Notes: generated from the letters alone by a model not told the origin. Shown: positions 37,301 through 49,861, counted from the first letter of the stretch. The stretch: 64,000 nt of DNA from Amborella trichopoda (GCF_000471905.2 NW_006499364.1:2276392-2340391); one strand, 5' to 3'. Translations and numbers: made by a program.

Positions 37301-37379
37301 GAAGGGACGCATCCAGCAAGCTAAGATATCAACTGCAACATACATGGGAAAGATCAATGAAGGGATTGATCGATTTTGA
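34305..37379 (+). pseudogene. PMD frame, 3' part, copy A
   Basis: Resumes the frame broken at 10,451: STFYMDYDMVRGCQHALAQP at about 34,343, CSIYHRLGAIFRGKAYKGKE, then a stop and FTDRAFIDELGKKLNG at 34,725-34,775 and ARLEGYFPH at 34,880. The linker has MEKRTRCLFDNLTSIFQWKE (35,324) and ETEVDD (35,747). The C-terminal part (36,120-37,379) is rich in Glu, Lys and Leu with heptad-like spacing and ends INEGIDRF then TGA. Stops at 34,577, 36,118 and elsewhere, and several frame changes, make it a pseudogene. It is the counterpart of copy B 22,020-24,730. Confidence 0.7.
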
Positions 37380-37450
37380 AACTGTCGTCTTATTTTCTTT
37401 TTCTTTTCCCTTGTTTTATTCCGACACTTGTAATGTCCCCTTTGTTTATG

Positions 37451-37456
37451 AATAAA
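37451..37456 (+). terminator. Poly(A) signal of the PMD gene, copy A
   Basis: AATAAA in TTTATGAATAAAAATCTC, 72 bp after the PMD stop and before the convergent gag-pro stop at 37,543. Confidence 0.55.
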
Positions 37457-37542
37457 AATCTCATTTTTCTTCAGTGTGATGCATGACTTTTCTTTTTCCA
37501 TTTGCTTCTGTGCACTCTCTCTCTTGCTCTTGTTCATTGTTC

Positions 37543-38655
37543 CTACCTCTTCATGGAATGGGATGTGGAGAAATACCCTATGCCTTGCTTTGTTTTATGA
37601 CAAGTCGTTGTAGCTTCAATGACCTCGAATTGGGGAGCAGTTGTTTCTCCCCTTAATGTTTGATTGGAGATGGGCTCATAATTCATCATTCTCATAATGT
37701 GTTTAGTCTGCTCACTGTAAATAGTCCAGTCAGGAGGGGCTTTGGCTTCCATTTGAGGTGCATTCATCCCAAGCCCGTCGTATCTCTTGGTCCAAGGCAC
37801 AAACTCCTTTAGGTGTTTTGAAGCAATACGCATAACCACCAATTGGTTTTGGAGACTGTGAACCTCGCTTCTTAACTCTGTTAGGAGATCCTTCTCTTGA
37901 GATAAAGAGGTTTGTCCTTTCCTTAACTACTGCTTTCCAATAGAATCAAGGAAGTGCAAGACCTTTCGAGGTGGTTGATGCGTTAGTTCTGCTTCCAAGA
38001 GTGCAATGGGGACATGCAGGTCTTTTTTATGGTTCAACATGTAGGTGACCCTTAAGACTGGGAGATCTATCCCCATGACTTCCTCAGTCTCAAGGGTGAC
38101 TTCTGGTTCTTCTTCTTGCACAAGTGGCTCATAATTGGAAGTAGAGGAGGAAGCCTCATCTTCAAGGGAAGATGGAGATTCCTCAGGGATGGTTGATAAC
38201 ATACTGGGATGAATGGGAATTAGAGGGAGAGTTTTTCCTTGTCTTTCTACGTCTTTAAACATGCTCACGAGCGTTCTCCCAATTGGCGAAGGTTCGTCCT
38301 TCTTCACAAACTTGTGATCACCTTCTCCGGACTTTTGGGGTGACATCGAATCTGTGAAGTAATACTTGGCATCAGCGTAGTGAGTTTCGACTAAAGGAAA
38401 TGGTCTTTTATTAGCATAGACCGTATATTGTCTCACATCTCGACTATACTTAAAGCACTTATGCAATGTGGACGGAACCACCTCCTGGTCATGGAGCCAT
38501 GGGTGTCAAGGAGGATGTTATAAGATGCGTTGGTGTCAATCACATGAAATTGGGTGTAATCATTTAATTCACCTATCTTGAGACGAAGGAGAACCGTGCC
38601 AGCTGGCTTCTCTCTTCATTGGTTGAACCCCTGGACTGTGATGTGAGTCGGAGTG
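37543..38655 (-). pseudogene. Protease C-terminal half and post-protease domain, copy A
   Basis: On the minus strand it starts abruptly at 38,655 inside the protease (THITVQGFNQ, stop, REKPAG..LRLKIGELNDY, FHVID.NASYNILL), so the catalytic loop is missing. Then comes an open frame of 184 codons (37,927-38,481) with YANKRPFPLVETHYADAKYY, an acidic linker and RVTYMLNHKKDLHVPIALLE. The last 99 codons (37,543-37,842) hold APPDWTIYSEQTKHIM and NYEPISNQTLRGE and stop after SMKR. The same order is present in copy B. No RT or integrase sequence lies between it and the convergent PMD gene. Confidence 0.7.
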
Positions 38656-38659
38656 AGTG

Positions 38660-38945
38660 AGAAGAAGGGGACATGGACGGCGATGGGCTTCCACCATCCA
38701 TAAAAGGAGAGAGAGAAAAAAAAAGAGAACATGGACGGTGATGGGCTTCCGCCATCCATAAAAGGAGAGAGAGAGAAGAAGAAAGCCTGGATAACGATGG
38801 GCTTCCGCCGTCCATGACAAAGAAAAGAGAAGAGAGAAGGACATGGACGGTAATTGGGTTTCCACCACCCATGACAAAGAAAGAGGATAGAGAAAGAACA
38901 TGGACGGCGATGGGTTTCCCCTGTCCATGTCAAGAGAGGGAGACA
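38660..38945. repeat. 57 bp minisatellite with hairpin units
   Basis: Five units with CATGGACGG at 38,672, 38,730, 38,842 and 38,899, and a variant at 38,787 (periods 55-58 bp). Each unit has CATGGACGG..GATGGG followed by CC.TCCATG, so each can fold back on itself, and then a GA-rich spacer. It abuts the broken protease of copy A. Confidence 0.85.
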
Positions 38946-39488
38946 AGAATGAGAAAGGGAAAGACAAGTGCGACGCTAGGCATCGCCGCTCAGGTCGTAA
39001 GGAACTCAGACACGACCCAACCTGCCACTCAGGGAAGTGAATGTCATGTGCAGTGAGGAAATGAATGTCATGTGCAGTGATGAGCATCGTTGTGCACAAC
39101 ATAGGGAAGGGAGACTTGGGCAGAGGCTCGACCCGCCACTCTGGTTAAGGCCCGGCTCACTGTGCATGTTTCCAGTGGATAAGGGAAGAATGAGAATATC
39201 ATGCTTGGCGATGGGTATCACCATGCATAACTGGAGAGGAGAGAGAAAAGAAATTATAGGGAGAGAGAAAGAAAGACAGAGAGGAAGAAAGAGGGTTTAG
39301 GGAAGAGAAAGAGGAAAGGAAAGTAGAGAGAGAATGAAGCATAAGATTAAGAAAGAGGGGGAATAGGAAAAGAAAGATATCAGAGATAAAAGATGATAGA
39401 AGAAGAATAGAGAGAGAGAGACATGCACAACAATGGTTACGTTCATGCATGTTTGAGATGGACATGAGAGAGACAGAGAGAAGAGGTA
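38946..39488. other. GA-rich and degenerate repeat stretch, no gene
   Basis: Mixed GA-rich text, a direct repeat of GAATGTCATGTGCAGTGA at 39,038 and 39,062, and two further weak CATGC..GCATG inverted units (39,200 and 39,425). It ends where LINE sequence begins. Confidence 0.5.
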
Positions 39489-39489
39489 A

Positions 39490-42400
39490 TTGTTTACATA
39501 TCCCTATTATGACTCGTTTGGATCGTTTTTTGGTTAATCAGTCTTAGATTGAGCTATACCTAAGGATTCATCTCATGCTCTTCCTAAGTTGTCTTCTGAT
39601 CACTACCCTTTGATATGGGAAAGTGAAAATATAGGTGGGGGTAGGGGCTATTTTAAATTTGAGTTGGCATGAATTAGAGAGAACGTTATGGATGATTTGA
39701 CAAAAAAAGCTTGGAATAATAACAAGATAGATGGCTGGTTTTGTTTTTCGGTGGCTAAAAAAGTGCAAGGGGCTAAGAATGAGATGTTAACATGGAGGAA
39801 GGAGAATAAGCTGAATTAAAAACAGAAAGTGGAGGAGACTATGAATAAGATTAGAGAGCTAGAATTAAAAGAATGGGAGACTGGGTTCATCGAACCAGAG
39901 GATTTGGTTAATAGAAATTCTCTAAATAAGGAGTTACATGACTGGATTAGGGCTGATGAAGCCTATTGGAAACAAAGGTCTTGTATAAAATGGTTAAAAG
40001 AGGGAGATTGGAATAGTAAGTTCTTTCATGCAACTGCAAATGTAAGAAAGAGAACTAATAGCATCCAAGGCATTAAGATACTTGGGGTAGTAGAAGGTGA
40101 TCTAGTAGGAGTGGAAAATGCTCTAGTGAATCATTTTCAACAAGCTTTTTCTGCTGAAGATATCCCATTTATTGATTTCAGCCAAATTCCTTTCTCAAAA
40201 CTTGATGGGGCTTGGAGGGATTGGATTGCGGGCTCTTTCTTGGAGGTGGAAATTAAAGAAGCAGTATTTACCTTAGCAGGGGACCGCGTACCTGGGCCTG
40301 ATGGGTTCCCTTTGGGCTTCTACCAGCAATATTGGGATGTGGTAAAGGCAGCTTATGATGTCAAAATTTCATGGTAAGAGGTATTGTGAGCACAAATTTA
40401 TACTCTACTTTCATTGCCCTTATTCCAAAGGGGAAAAAGTTTATATAGAACCGAAGCTCTACACAATCAAATTTGAGCCTACCACAAAAATTTTACTAGA
40501 AGAGATTGTTTTGATGCGACATCAAGATGTATGCACATGAAAAAAATGGATATCATGTTTTGGAAATAGTGCATTTTGTAATGCATTTTCTGACAGCCAA
40601 TTTTCAAGATTTTCAAGTTTCCATAGATCTGTCGATCTACACTATTTTTTAAGCTTTAAACTTTATAAATAAATATAAAAATATATTTTAAGTCTATCAC
40701 ACAAATTTCCAATATTGAAACCACATTTCTCAATACTATTTGAAGGTAGGCTCTAATTTGATTGTTTATAGGCTAGGCTTTATGCAAACCACACCCTTCC
40801 AAAAAAGAGAATGATTGAGTGCTTAAATGATATTAGACCCATTCTTATTAGCCTTTATAAGATTTTTGCTAAATGTTTAGTAAGAAGATTGAAGACTGTA
40901 CACCCTATGGTGAATAAAGGGACCCAATCTACATTTAGTCAAGATAGATAGATCACATATAGTATTATTTGCGCTCAAGAGATTATCAGTTGTAGCATTG
41001 CCCAACAGAAAGACGGTATAATTTGTAAGATAGATCTTGAGAAGCCATACAACATGGTAAATTAGAGAATTTTGTTACAAACATTAAAAGTGATGGGTTT
41101 TGGTGATAAATGGGTTGGTTGGATGAAAGAATGTTTAGAATTCACCCATTTCTCGATTCTTATCAATGGAAAACCAATTTTTTTTTTCAAAGCAATACGA
41201 GGGATTAGACAAGGGGATCCTTAATCCCCCTTTTTTTCTCACTATTATGGGTGAAATTTTTAGTGTGTTACTTACATCTATAATGAATAAACGTCTGGTT
41301 AGTGGGTTTCAAGTAAAAACCAATGGTTGTATGGTATCCCATTTGCAATATGCAAACGACATCTGGATTTTTTGTGGGGTTAATGATACTAAAATATCAA
41401 ATCCGAAATTTTTCTCTGAGTTTTTGAGGTAGTAACTAGCCAAAAGGTGAGTTTGAAGAAAACTAGTATCATTGGGGTGGCTTGTGATGAAGAGAAGGTG
41501 AGACAATGTGCAGATTTGATAAAGTGTGGTGTGGGTAACTTCCCAGTTAAATATCTAGGATTTCATCTTTTTGGTTGCAGCAAAGTTGCCTCTTTATCGG
41601 ATCCCCTAATCCAAAGAATGGAGTATAAGTTGGACTCTTAGAAATTTAAGTTACTCTCTTTAGGGGGAAGAGTGACTCTTCTTAAAGCTATTTTATCAAA
41701 CCTACCTATATATTTTATTCCAGTGTTTAAGATGCCTAGAACTTTTATTAAAAAGATTGAAGGCATTATGAGAAAGTTTCTTTGGGGAGCTTTTGAGAAT
41801 AAGAAGAACTATAATTTAGTAAAGTGGGAGAAGGTGTGTACACCTGTAAGTGAAGGAGGTATGGGGGAACCTGAGAGCTACGAATAGTGCTTTATTAGCT
41901 AAATGGTGGTGGAGATGTGTTAATAAAAAGGATCAACTATGGAGGAAATTTTTTGGTGGAAAAGTATGGGGAAGATATAGAACATGGTATTGTAGCAAAA
42001 GGTTTGAATAAAAAAGGAATTTCCTTGATTTGGAAAGGGATTTTCACTCTTAGAGAGTTTTTCCTTAGTAATATGAGAATGATGGTTGGGAAGGAGAATA
42101 CTGTGAGATTTTGGCAAGGGAAATGGATTGGGGATAATGCTTTGAAAGAAGTGTTCCCTAACCTATTTGCAAAGTTAATTCTAAGAGTAAAATGATAGGA
42201 GAAATGGTTACAGGTATGGGTTTTAATGTTGAATGGGACATTCGAGTATCGTACAGAAGAGTGTCAAATGAGGTGTGAGAAGAATTCATCCAATGTATTA
42301 GCCTTCTACAACAATATTATTATTGCCCTTCTTTGAAAGATAGAGTCATCTGGGAACTGGATAGAACTAGAAAGTATACTGCAAAATCTGCTTATCATAA

Positions 42401-43535
42401 AATAGTTATGGACATTATTAGTTGGTCTGATAGGCAAGCAGGAAAGATTTGGAAATGGCCAGTTCCTCTAAAAGTCAGAGCTTTTTTGTGGATTCTAAAA
42501 TTGCGTAGGGTACTTACTATGGATATGTTAACGAAAGAAGGAAATATTGTGGTTAATTGCTGCATTATATGTAAAAGTAAGGAGGAGAATATTGACCATC
42601 TATTTCTTGGATTTTTGTATATGCAATCTGTGTGGAAATGGGCAATGGAAGAGATTGGGTTTTACGGAGTAGTTCATGTGCAGATGGAAGAATTGTTTGG
42701 GGAATATTTGGTAGATGGTTTAAGTAAGAAGGGAAGGATCATTTGGAAGACTATAAAAGTAGCAGTATTATGGGAATTATGGAAAGAAATAAATAGATGT
42801 TGCTTTGAGAGTAAGAGTAAATCTGTGTTTGAGTTGACTGATATTATTAGAAATGTGGTGGCTGATTGGTTATCATTTAGAGAAGAATGAAGGGGTGTTT
42901 TTCGTTTGGATCTGATGTGCAATTTATATTTGCTTATCAAAGAAAAGATGAATAGAAAATTGAGGTTGGGTTCGTAGTCCAAACCAAAGGTAGGTGGGAT
43001 TAAGATGAATTTTGATGAGATCTCACTTGGAAATCTTGGCCCGGTAGGGATTGGAGATTTAGTAAGCGATGAAGCTGGTATTTTATTACTAAAATACTTT
43101 GCTCCTATTGGAATTGCTACTTCCAGTGAAGCTAAATTATGAGCACTTTTGGCTGGTGTTAAGTTGGTGAGGAGTTTTAAGAAACCTACCAGTATTGAGG
43201 GTGACTCAATGAATATCATTAAATGTATATTGGATAAAGCTGAGTATCCATGAAAAAATCATAGCCTGTATGTGAGTTTTTGGATTGTTGTAAGGAGTTG
43301 GTATGTAGATTTGTTCATGTGTTTAGGGATAGTAATATGGACGCTAATGGATTAGTAAAGAATGGGGTACATGCAGTAGAGTTGACGATCTTGTAAGGGA
43401 GGTGGGCCTGAACTTGTTTTATTTATGTTTTTTGTGTTTAGTTGGTGTTGTTTCTGTTTCTACTGCGGTAGATGTAATTGTAAAATTGTGATATTCTGAG
43501 TATGGAATGAAAAAATAGTGACTGTTTCTCATAAA
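39490..43535 (+). mobile_element. Decayed L1-type LINE (5'-truncated)
   Basis: Plant L1-like ORF2 in fragments. End of the endonuclease: LSSDHYPLIW and FKFELA at 39,590-39,670. Then WLKEGDWNSKFFHATANVRK (40,000), the pre-RT motif DRVPGPDGFPLGFYQQYWD (40,285-40,340), STFIALIPK (40,408), and after an insertion CLNDIRPILISLYKIFAKCL (40,820). Further on: the palm with YANDIWIF (41,350), LGGRVTLLKAILSNLPIYFI (41,660), a zinc-knuckle segment KVRAFLWILKLRR..CCIIC (42,470-42,580), and an RNase H-like end KMNFDEISLGN..PVGIGDL (43,010) with EGDSMNIIKCI. The 3' end is a TG-rich tail with a short A run at 43,535. Many stops and frameshifts, and YAND in place of the usual ADD, make it dead. Confidence 0.85.
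40423..40803. mobile_element. 367 bp inverted-repeat element (MITE) inside the LINE, with 7 bp target duplication
   Basis: Element 40,430-40,796 begins GGGGAAAAAGTTTATATAGA and ends GCAAACCACACCC. The first 55 bp and the reverse complement of the last 55 bp align well, with CAATCAAATTTGAGCCTACC against CAATCAAATTAGAGCCTACC. It is flanked by TTCCAAA at 40,423-40,429 and 40,797-40,803. Removing the element and one TTCCAAA rejoins the LINE frame. It has no coding capacity. A related copy lies at 52,540-52,933. The transposase family is not assigned, since 7 bp is unusual. Confidence 0.85.
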
Positions 43536-45144
43536 AAAGAAGCCTAAGATAGAGAGACTGCCTATTGGAAGAAGAAATATTTTGTCAGCAAATCCTTTTT
43601 ACCTATAGTTTTATTGGATTGTTTGCCTATCTCCCGTGGATGCAGCCCAAAAGGGTGAACAACATTAAATCTCGTGTCCGGTGTTTTTCTTTGTTTGCTT
43701 GTTGCTTGTTTCCTACTCCTATAGGCACACATACCAAATATTTGATTCTCAGTGCCAAAGAATAAGGCTCCATTGTGTTGCATATGCATGGCTGCAAGAG
43801 GGGCTCGAGCTGTGTGAGCTGAACATCTTAATCATTTGGGTATATTGTTCATTAAAATTTTAAAACAAACAGTGATACACCAGACCAACCGTAGTTTTTA
43901 GAGTCATAATCAACATCATGGTATCGGTTCAAAACATAGTGTTGAACGGTTTAGCTGCTTTGACCGGGGTTAACAGCCTTAACAAGTACTTCCTCCATGT
44001 TGCAAAGTATTGATGAATCAAGACCTTGTCATCTTCACAATTGAAAACCAAAAGCAAAATCTAAGAATAAAAAGGAAAAAAACTGTCCGCAACCAGTTTC
44101 AATGGATCTTTCTCGTCGTTTTGATAACTGATTAGAGCATAAGAGCCATAGGCAAAAACAAAAAAGAGGTTATGCTTCCAATATTAACTTGTATAACAAA
44201 TGGAAAAAGAGTAAACAACATAAATTACGGGGATGGCAACACACCCACACACTACCTTGTTCTGCCATTTTCCCCTGAAACAAACATAGAACATGAAAAT
44301 TAATCTTGCTAAACAAAGGATATATGGCATGAAAGTTGGTACAATGGGACTGAACACAAACACGACATTAGCTTCTCTCTTGTAGTCCTCATCTATTCAA
44401 TTACAATTATCCTATATTTCCCAGCCAAAAGTCAACTATTCGTGTAGTGTCGCATACTATACTATAGCTTATTGAAAATAAACTGATCAACTATTCGTGT
44501 ACCATGATAAGGATCGCATACTATAATATAGCTTATTGAAAGTGAACTGAGTATGACTTACAGAGGTGTGGTAGTAGAAAGGCCGAGCTGACTTTCCTAA
44601 ACAAAAGATGCCATTTCTATTCTAAATTTAGAAATATATTTATGGGTTAATTAAAAGATAAATTGGGAAAGAATAATATACAACTAGAGATAAATTTCCG
44701 TTGGAAAGGGAATCCGGGCTCCTTCGATGCCCAACTTTCATTAATGCATTGTTGTCCCACGTAAAATATTAATATAGTAAACAAAAATGAGAAAAGTAGC
44801 TTAAGTGATGGTCATAAAGGCCAGGAGACCCAATCCCAAGCTTTTGAATATTCTATTTCTTTCAAGAAAAAGAAATTAAGAATATTCCTCTTTTTTTATT
44901 CGACATAACCGCACGCTCTAGACCTGAAAAGCAAGAGACTTTTGTTAACTTTATACATGGACGGCTGGGATCCATCCTGACTTGTTATTGCGTATTTGTA
45001 ACCGTCCAAACTTCAAGAGTTAGACCTCGAATGTCTTTTGCTTAGAGCAAAGGCCAGACCAAACCGTAAAGCTAATGTAGTTTTTTCTTTCTAAACGGGT
45101 TTTTTAAAGTGTAAATTTTTCAAATGTTGACCATATAGCTAATG
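43536..45144. other. Intergenic, no gene seen
   Basis: AT-rich. A 40 bp direct repeat with GCATACTATA.TATAGCTTATTGAAA occurs at 44,452 and 44,516. No coding region with family motifs was found. Confidence 0.5.
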
Positions 45145-45375
45145 TAGGGATGGCAATGGACCAGGTTACCCGGCTTGGCACGGCTCCAAAGAAAACCCGG
45201 TTAACCTTGGCTTGGCTTTTATGTTTTGGCATTTTTCTTTTGTTTTGTATGTGATTTTATTTGGTCAGGCCCGGCCTAGACGGGCTAGCGCCGAGCCTGT
45301 ATAAGGCCAACAGGCATTACAACTGGCTAGAGCCAATGTCGACTCATGCCCAAACACGGCCTATTGTCAGCCCTA
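45145..45375. mobile_element. Possible hAT-type MITE (231 bp)
   Basis: Ends TAGGGATGGCAATGGACC and GGCCTATTGTCAGCCCTA are imperfect inverted repeats of the TAGGG.TGRCAA type known from hAT elements. The interior is rich in GGCTTGGC and GGCCCGGC. No 8 bp target duplication is evident. Confidence 0.45.
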
Positions 45376-46356
45376 AGCGGATAATATTTGAGAATAACTC
45401 TACATTTTTAACAGAACTGTGTGAGAGAAAAAGAGATGTAAATTTGAAATGCTCGTGAGAATGTAATTATGTCAACAATGAGAGAGAAAGTATGTTTTCT
45501 TCAAAACTAGTGGGCATATAGTAGAGAGAGGGGATGAACCACTTGGAATGTCGGTGGTAAATATTATTCGGCCACCGGTAAAATGATTCCAAACAAGGCA
45601 AAGCTAGTCCAAATTACCCTACAAAAATGGAATGTTTCTAAGGATAGGAAATCTCATTATTCACTCCAAAAGTGGATTTGAGAATTGGATCCATGATAAA
45701 AATAAAAAGAAAGCAAGTCATGGATAAAATCTGATTTTATATTCGATAAATGACCCAAATTCTATTCGAGAAGGCCCAAATGCAATTGTTTTGGGGAAAT
45801 GTAAGCAAATAATACCTTTTTGAAATTTTAGTAGGACCCGGTTTGTATTTGGCTATGCCCGCATATGTAGAAATACGGGTTTCTTAATAAATCTATTTTT
45901 GAGATGGATTTTAAGGTTTAATTTTTAAGGATATGTAATCTCTAACATAGAGATCATGAATATGAGAAAATAAATAAATTTTAAAAAATAAAATAATAAT
46001 TCTAGTAAGAAAACCTTTGGACCATTAGTTTCTATTGTTTTTTAGATAGAACACCTACTTGCCTCCATGTTTAAGATAAATGTTACAGTTTCTGGACCGC
46101 ATATGTAGAAATGAGGTCTAACCCACATATAACAATTTTCCATTTTAGAAACGGCTACCGTAGTTTGTAGTAGATACCCGAGGATTTGCGAACAAGGAAG
46201 ACATAAATTTCAAAAATTATAATCCTTTGAATTCAAAGATCAATTATGGGCTGCATACTTATGATGGTGTTGCCGGTAGTTGTTCCGGCTCTTCAAGTTT
46301 TTGAACTTAGCTATAGATTTCAAAACTTATAATCTTTTTTAATTCCAAAAACACTT
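45376..46356. other. Intergenic, no gene seen
   Basis: AT-rich, with two GCCGCATATGTAGAAAT-like direct copies (45,860 and 46,098). No features supported. Confidence 0.45.
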
Positions 46357-46357
46357 G

Positions 46358-47791
46358 GGGCTCGTTTGGATCCCTAGATTTTTCAATCTTGGAATTGAGA
46401 TTTAATAGAATTGATATTTTCTGGAATCTGGTGTTTGTATTTGGATCGCATCACATAGAAATCAAGAAAATGCAAATTCTCTATTTGGATTGCTTGGAAT
46501 ATCTTTTTTTAGGAAATGTAAATCCTTTCTCTCTCACTCTAAAAATCTCAAGATAGTTTCTCTCTCTAAAATTTTAATATATTCTCTTTCAAAAACTTAA
46601 AATTTTAAATAGCCTCTCTTTAAAAATTGAGATACTTTTAAAATTTGAGATAACTTCTCTTTATAAATTTTTTGAAATAGTTTCTCTCTAAATAATTTCA
46701 TGTAGTTTCTCTCTCTAAAATATGATGCAGTTTTTCTCTCTAAAACTTTAACTTACATTCTCTATCTAAAACATAAAATTTGAGATGTTTTTTTTCTAAA
46801 AACTTTAAAATAGCTTTTCTCTCTAAAAAATTTTAAGTACATTCTCACTCTAAAATTTAATATAGTTATTCTCTCTAAAATTTTAAGATACTTTTTCTCT
46901 CTAAAACATTAATTTTTAGATATTTCTCTCTTTAAAATTTTCAAGTAGTTTATCTCTCTAAAATTTTAATACATTTTATCTCTCTAAAACTTAAAAGTTG
47001 AGATAGTTTCTCTATCTAAATTTTTTTAAATAGTTTCGCTCAAAAAATTTAGGTACTTTGTGTATCTAAAATTTGATATAGTTTATCTATCTAAAGTTTT
47101 AATATATTTTCACTCTCTAAGTCTTAAAATTTGATATAGTTTCTCTCTAAAACTTTTCAAGTTGTTTCTCTATTTAAAATTTTATACAATTTTTAATCTC
47201 TAAAATTTTAATATGTTCTCTCTCTAAAACTAAAACTTCAAATTTGAGATAATTTTTTTCTCTAAATGTTTTGAGATATTTCTCTCTAAAAAATTTTAAG
47301 TAATTCCACTCTAAAATTTAATGTAGTTCTCTCTCTAAAATTTTAAGATAATCTCTCTCTAAAACTTAATATTTGAGATAGTTTTTCTCTCTCTCAAAAT
47401 TTGAGATAATTTGTCTCTCTAAAAAAATTTATGTATTTTTTCTCTCTAAAGCAATTTATATGCTTTCTCTCTATAAAATTTGATATAATTTCCCTCAAAA
47501 AATTTAATAATTTTTCTCTCTCTAAAATTTGATATAGTTTATCTGTCTAAAATTTTAATATTTTTTTTGTTTTTTAGCAACAAAATGGGTCATTTTCATA
47601 AACTGTCAATTTCACCTATATTGGTGGAATTGAAATTTCTAAAATTTAGACTTTAAATGAGCATCTAGGAATCTCACAAAAATCTCAATTCCAACTGATA
47701 TCTCAATTCTAAGTGAACCAAACATGATTTACCCAGCTTTTCCAAGAAAAGTGATTCCAAGAAATCTGAATCCAAGGAACCATACAAGCCC
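46358..47791. mobile_element. Inverted-end element filled with CTCTCTAAA array (1)
   Basis: The left end GGGCTCGTTTGGATCCCTAG and the reverse complement of the right end GGGCTTGTATGGTTCCTTGG match over about 45 bp with gaps, including a shared TTGGAAT. The outer three bases are TTG and TTA, as in Harbinger-type TTA duplications with one change. The interior from 46,530 to 47,570 is an array of about 30-45 bp units around AGTTTCTCTCTCTAAAATTT. No transposase is present. Confidence 0.55.
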
Positions 47792-47907
47792 TTACGGGCA
47801 TGTTTTGATGTCTTAGGGGCGTTCGGATACATGGAAAATGATTGTCTAAAAAATATATTCCCTTTCAAATATATTTATTGAGAAAAGCATTTCCTATAAA
47901 ATATATT

Positions 47908-49730
47908 TTCGCCGTTTGGATGGTAGTATGCTACATGGATGCATTATATTTGAATGCCTTTTTGTTTTCCTTTTTGTTGTTTTATTTGTTTGTTAAACAA
48001 TTTTAATTTTAATATTTATTATAATCTAAAATTTTTATTAAATTTTATATAGTTTTTCCTTATAAAACTTTTGATATACTTTCTTTCACTCTAAATAATT
48101 TTACCTAGTTTCTCTCTTTAAAATTTGATATAGTTTCTCTTTTTAAATTTTAAGATACTTTCACTTTCTAAAACTTAAAATTTGAGATAATTTCCCTTTA
48201 AAAATTATGAGAAAATTTCTTTATCTAAAATGTATTTTCTCTCTCTAAAATTTTAAGATAAACATGAGATAGTTTGTCTTTCTAAAAATTTTCAAGTAGT
48301 TTATCTAAATTTGATATAATCTCCCTCTAAAATTTACGATACATACTCTATCTGAAATTTAAAATTTGACATAGTTTCTCTCTCCGTAAAAATTTAAAGA
48401 TAGTTTCTCTCTCTAAAAAGTAAAATTTTGTATAGTTTCCCTATTTAAATTTTCAGTTAGTTTCTCTCTCTAAAAATTTTGAAATATTTTCTCTCTCTAA
48501 GAATTTTTCAGTACTTTCTTTCTCTAAAATTTGATATAGTTTCACATCAATGAATGGCGAGTGCCTAATTAATGATGAAATTTATTATCGTTTCTATCTC
48601 TAAAATTTGATATTGTTTCTCTATCTACAATTTTAAGAAACTTTTTCTCTAAACTTAATTTGGACCTCTCTAAAACTTTTCAAGTACTCTATCTTTCTTT
48701 AAAATTTAAAAATTGAGATAGTTTATCTCTCTAAAATTTGATATAATTTTAATCTCTAAAATTTTTAGATAATTTCCCTTTTTAAAATTTAAAATTTGAG
48801 ATTGTTTCTCTCTCTAAAAATTTTGAGATAATTTCTCTCTAAAAATGTTAATGTACTCTCTCTCTCTAAAACTATAAATTTGTGATAGTTTCTCTATCTA
48901 AAAGTTTTGAGATAGTTTCCATCTCTAGAACATAAAATTTAGGATATATTCTCTCTCTAAAATTATTGAGATAGTTCTGCTCTCTAAAAAAGGTGTGACA
49001 ATTTCTCTGTCTAAAATTTTCAAGTACTTTTTCTATTTAAAACTTAAAATTTGTGATAGTTTCCCTCTCTAAATTTTTGAGCAAGTTTTGCTTGCTAAAA
49101 ATTAAAATTTAAGATAGTTTCTCTCTAAAAATTTTAATATTGTTTATGTGTCTAAAAATTAGATACTTTCTCTCGAAGGCTTTAATTTCAGATAGTTTTT
49201 CTCAAGACAAATTTTTTAGATAGTCTCTCTTTAGAAATTTTAGGTACTTTCTCTCTCTTACATCTTATATTGTTTCTCTCTCTAAAATTTTAGAATACGT
49301 TCTCTCTCTAAAACATAAAATTTTAAATAGTTCTCTTTGTAAAAAATTTGAAATAGTTTTTCTCTAAAAATATTTATATAGTTTCTCCCTTTAAAATTAG
49401 GCATATTTTCTATCGCTAAAATTTTAAGATACTGTCTCTTTCTAAAACTCAAAATTTGAAATACTTTCATTCCCTTTTATGGTGGTCTTTTGACATAATT
49501 AATTGCATTTTATAAAGTGGATGTTTTAATAAGAGGGAAATCTGGTTAGAAATGAATTTCTAATGGTAAAGCCAATGATTTAGATTTCCTTATTTTGGGT
49601 TTGAAACGAGGAAAATAATTTATAACATAAATACTTTTTTGTCCTAAAATTCCTATTCAAATGCTAGATATGTGTCATCTTCGTCCAAAAACCTTTCTGA
49701 AAATGTATTTCAAGATATCCAAACGGCAAA
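47908..49730. mobile_element. Inverted-end element filled with CTCTCTAAA array (2)
   Basis: GCCGTTTGGAT at 47,911-47,921 and ATCCAAACGGC at 49,717-49,727 form inverted ends in TTTT-rich contexts. The interior 48,010-49,480 is a second array of the same CTCTCTAAAATTTGAGATAG-type units. A 60 bp unrelated stretch sits at 48,545. Boundaries are approximate, and no target duplication was read. Confidence 0.45.
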
Positions 49731-49861
49731 ATTCATGAAAATCTTCCGGTAAGATATAATCAGTGCCAAGGAAAACAAATGCCTGGATTCGCAAAGTCGG
49801 TGAGCTATTTTGCATTACAACTTGATCATGGTTACAAAATTATTCTATAAGTTTGGAATAT

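Noticed and set aside
43866-44040. Minus-strand stretch reading VNRYHDVDYDSKNYGW-like text
   Set aside because: Short, with an in-frame stop, no family recognised, and no splice or neighbouring exon support.
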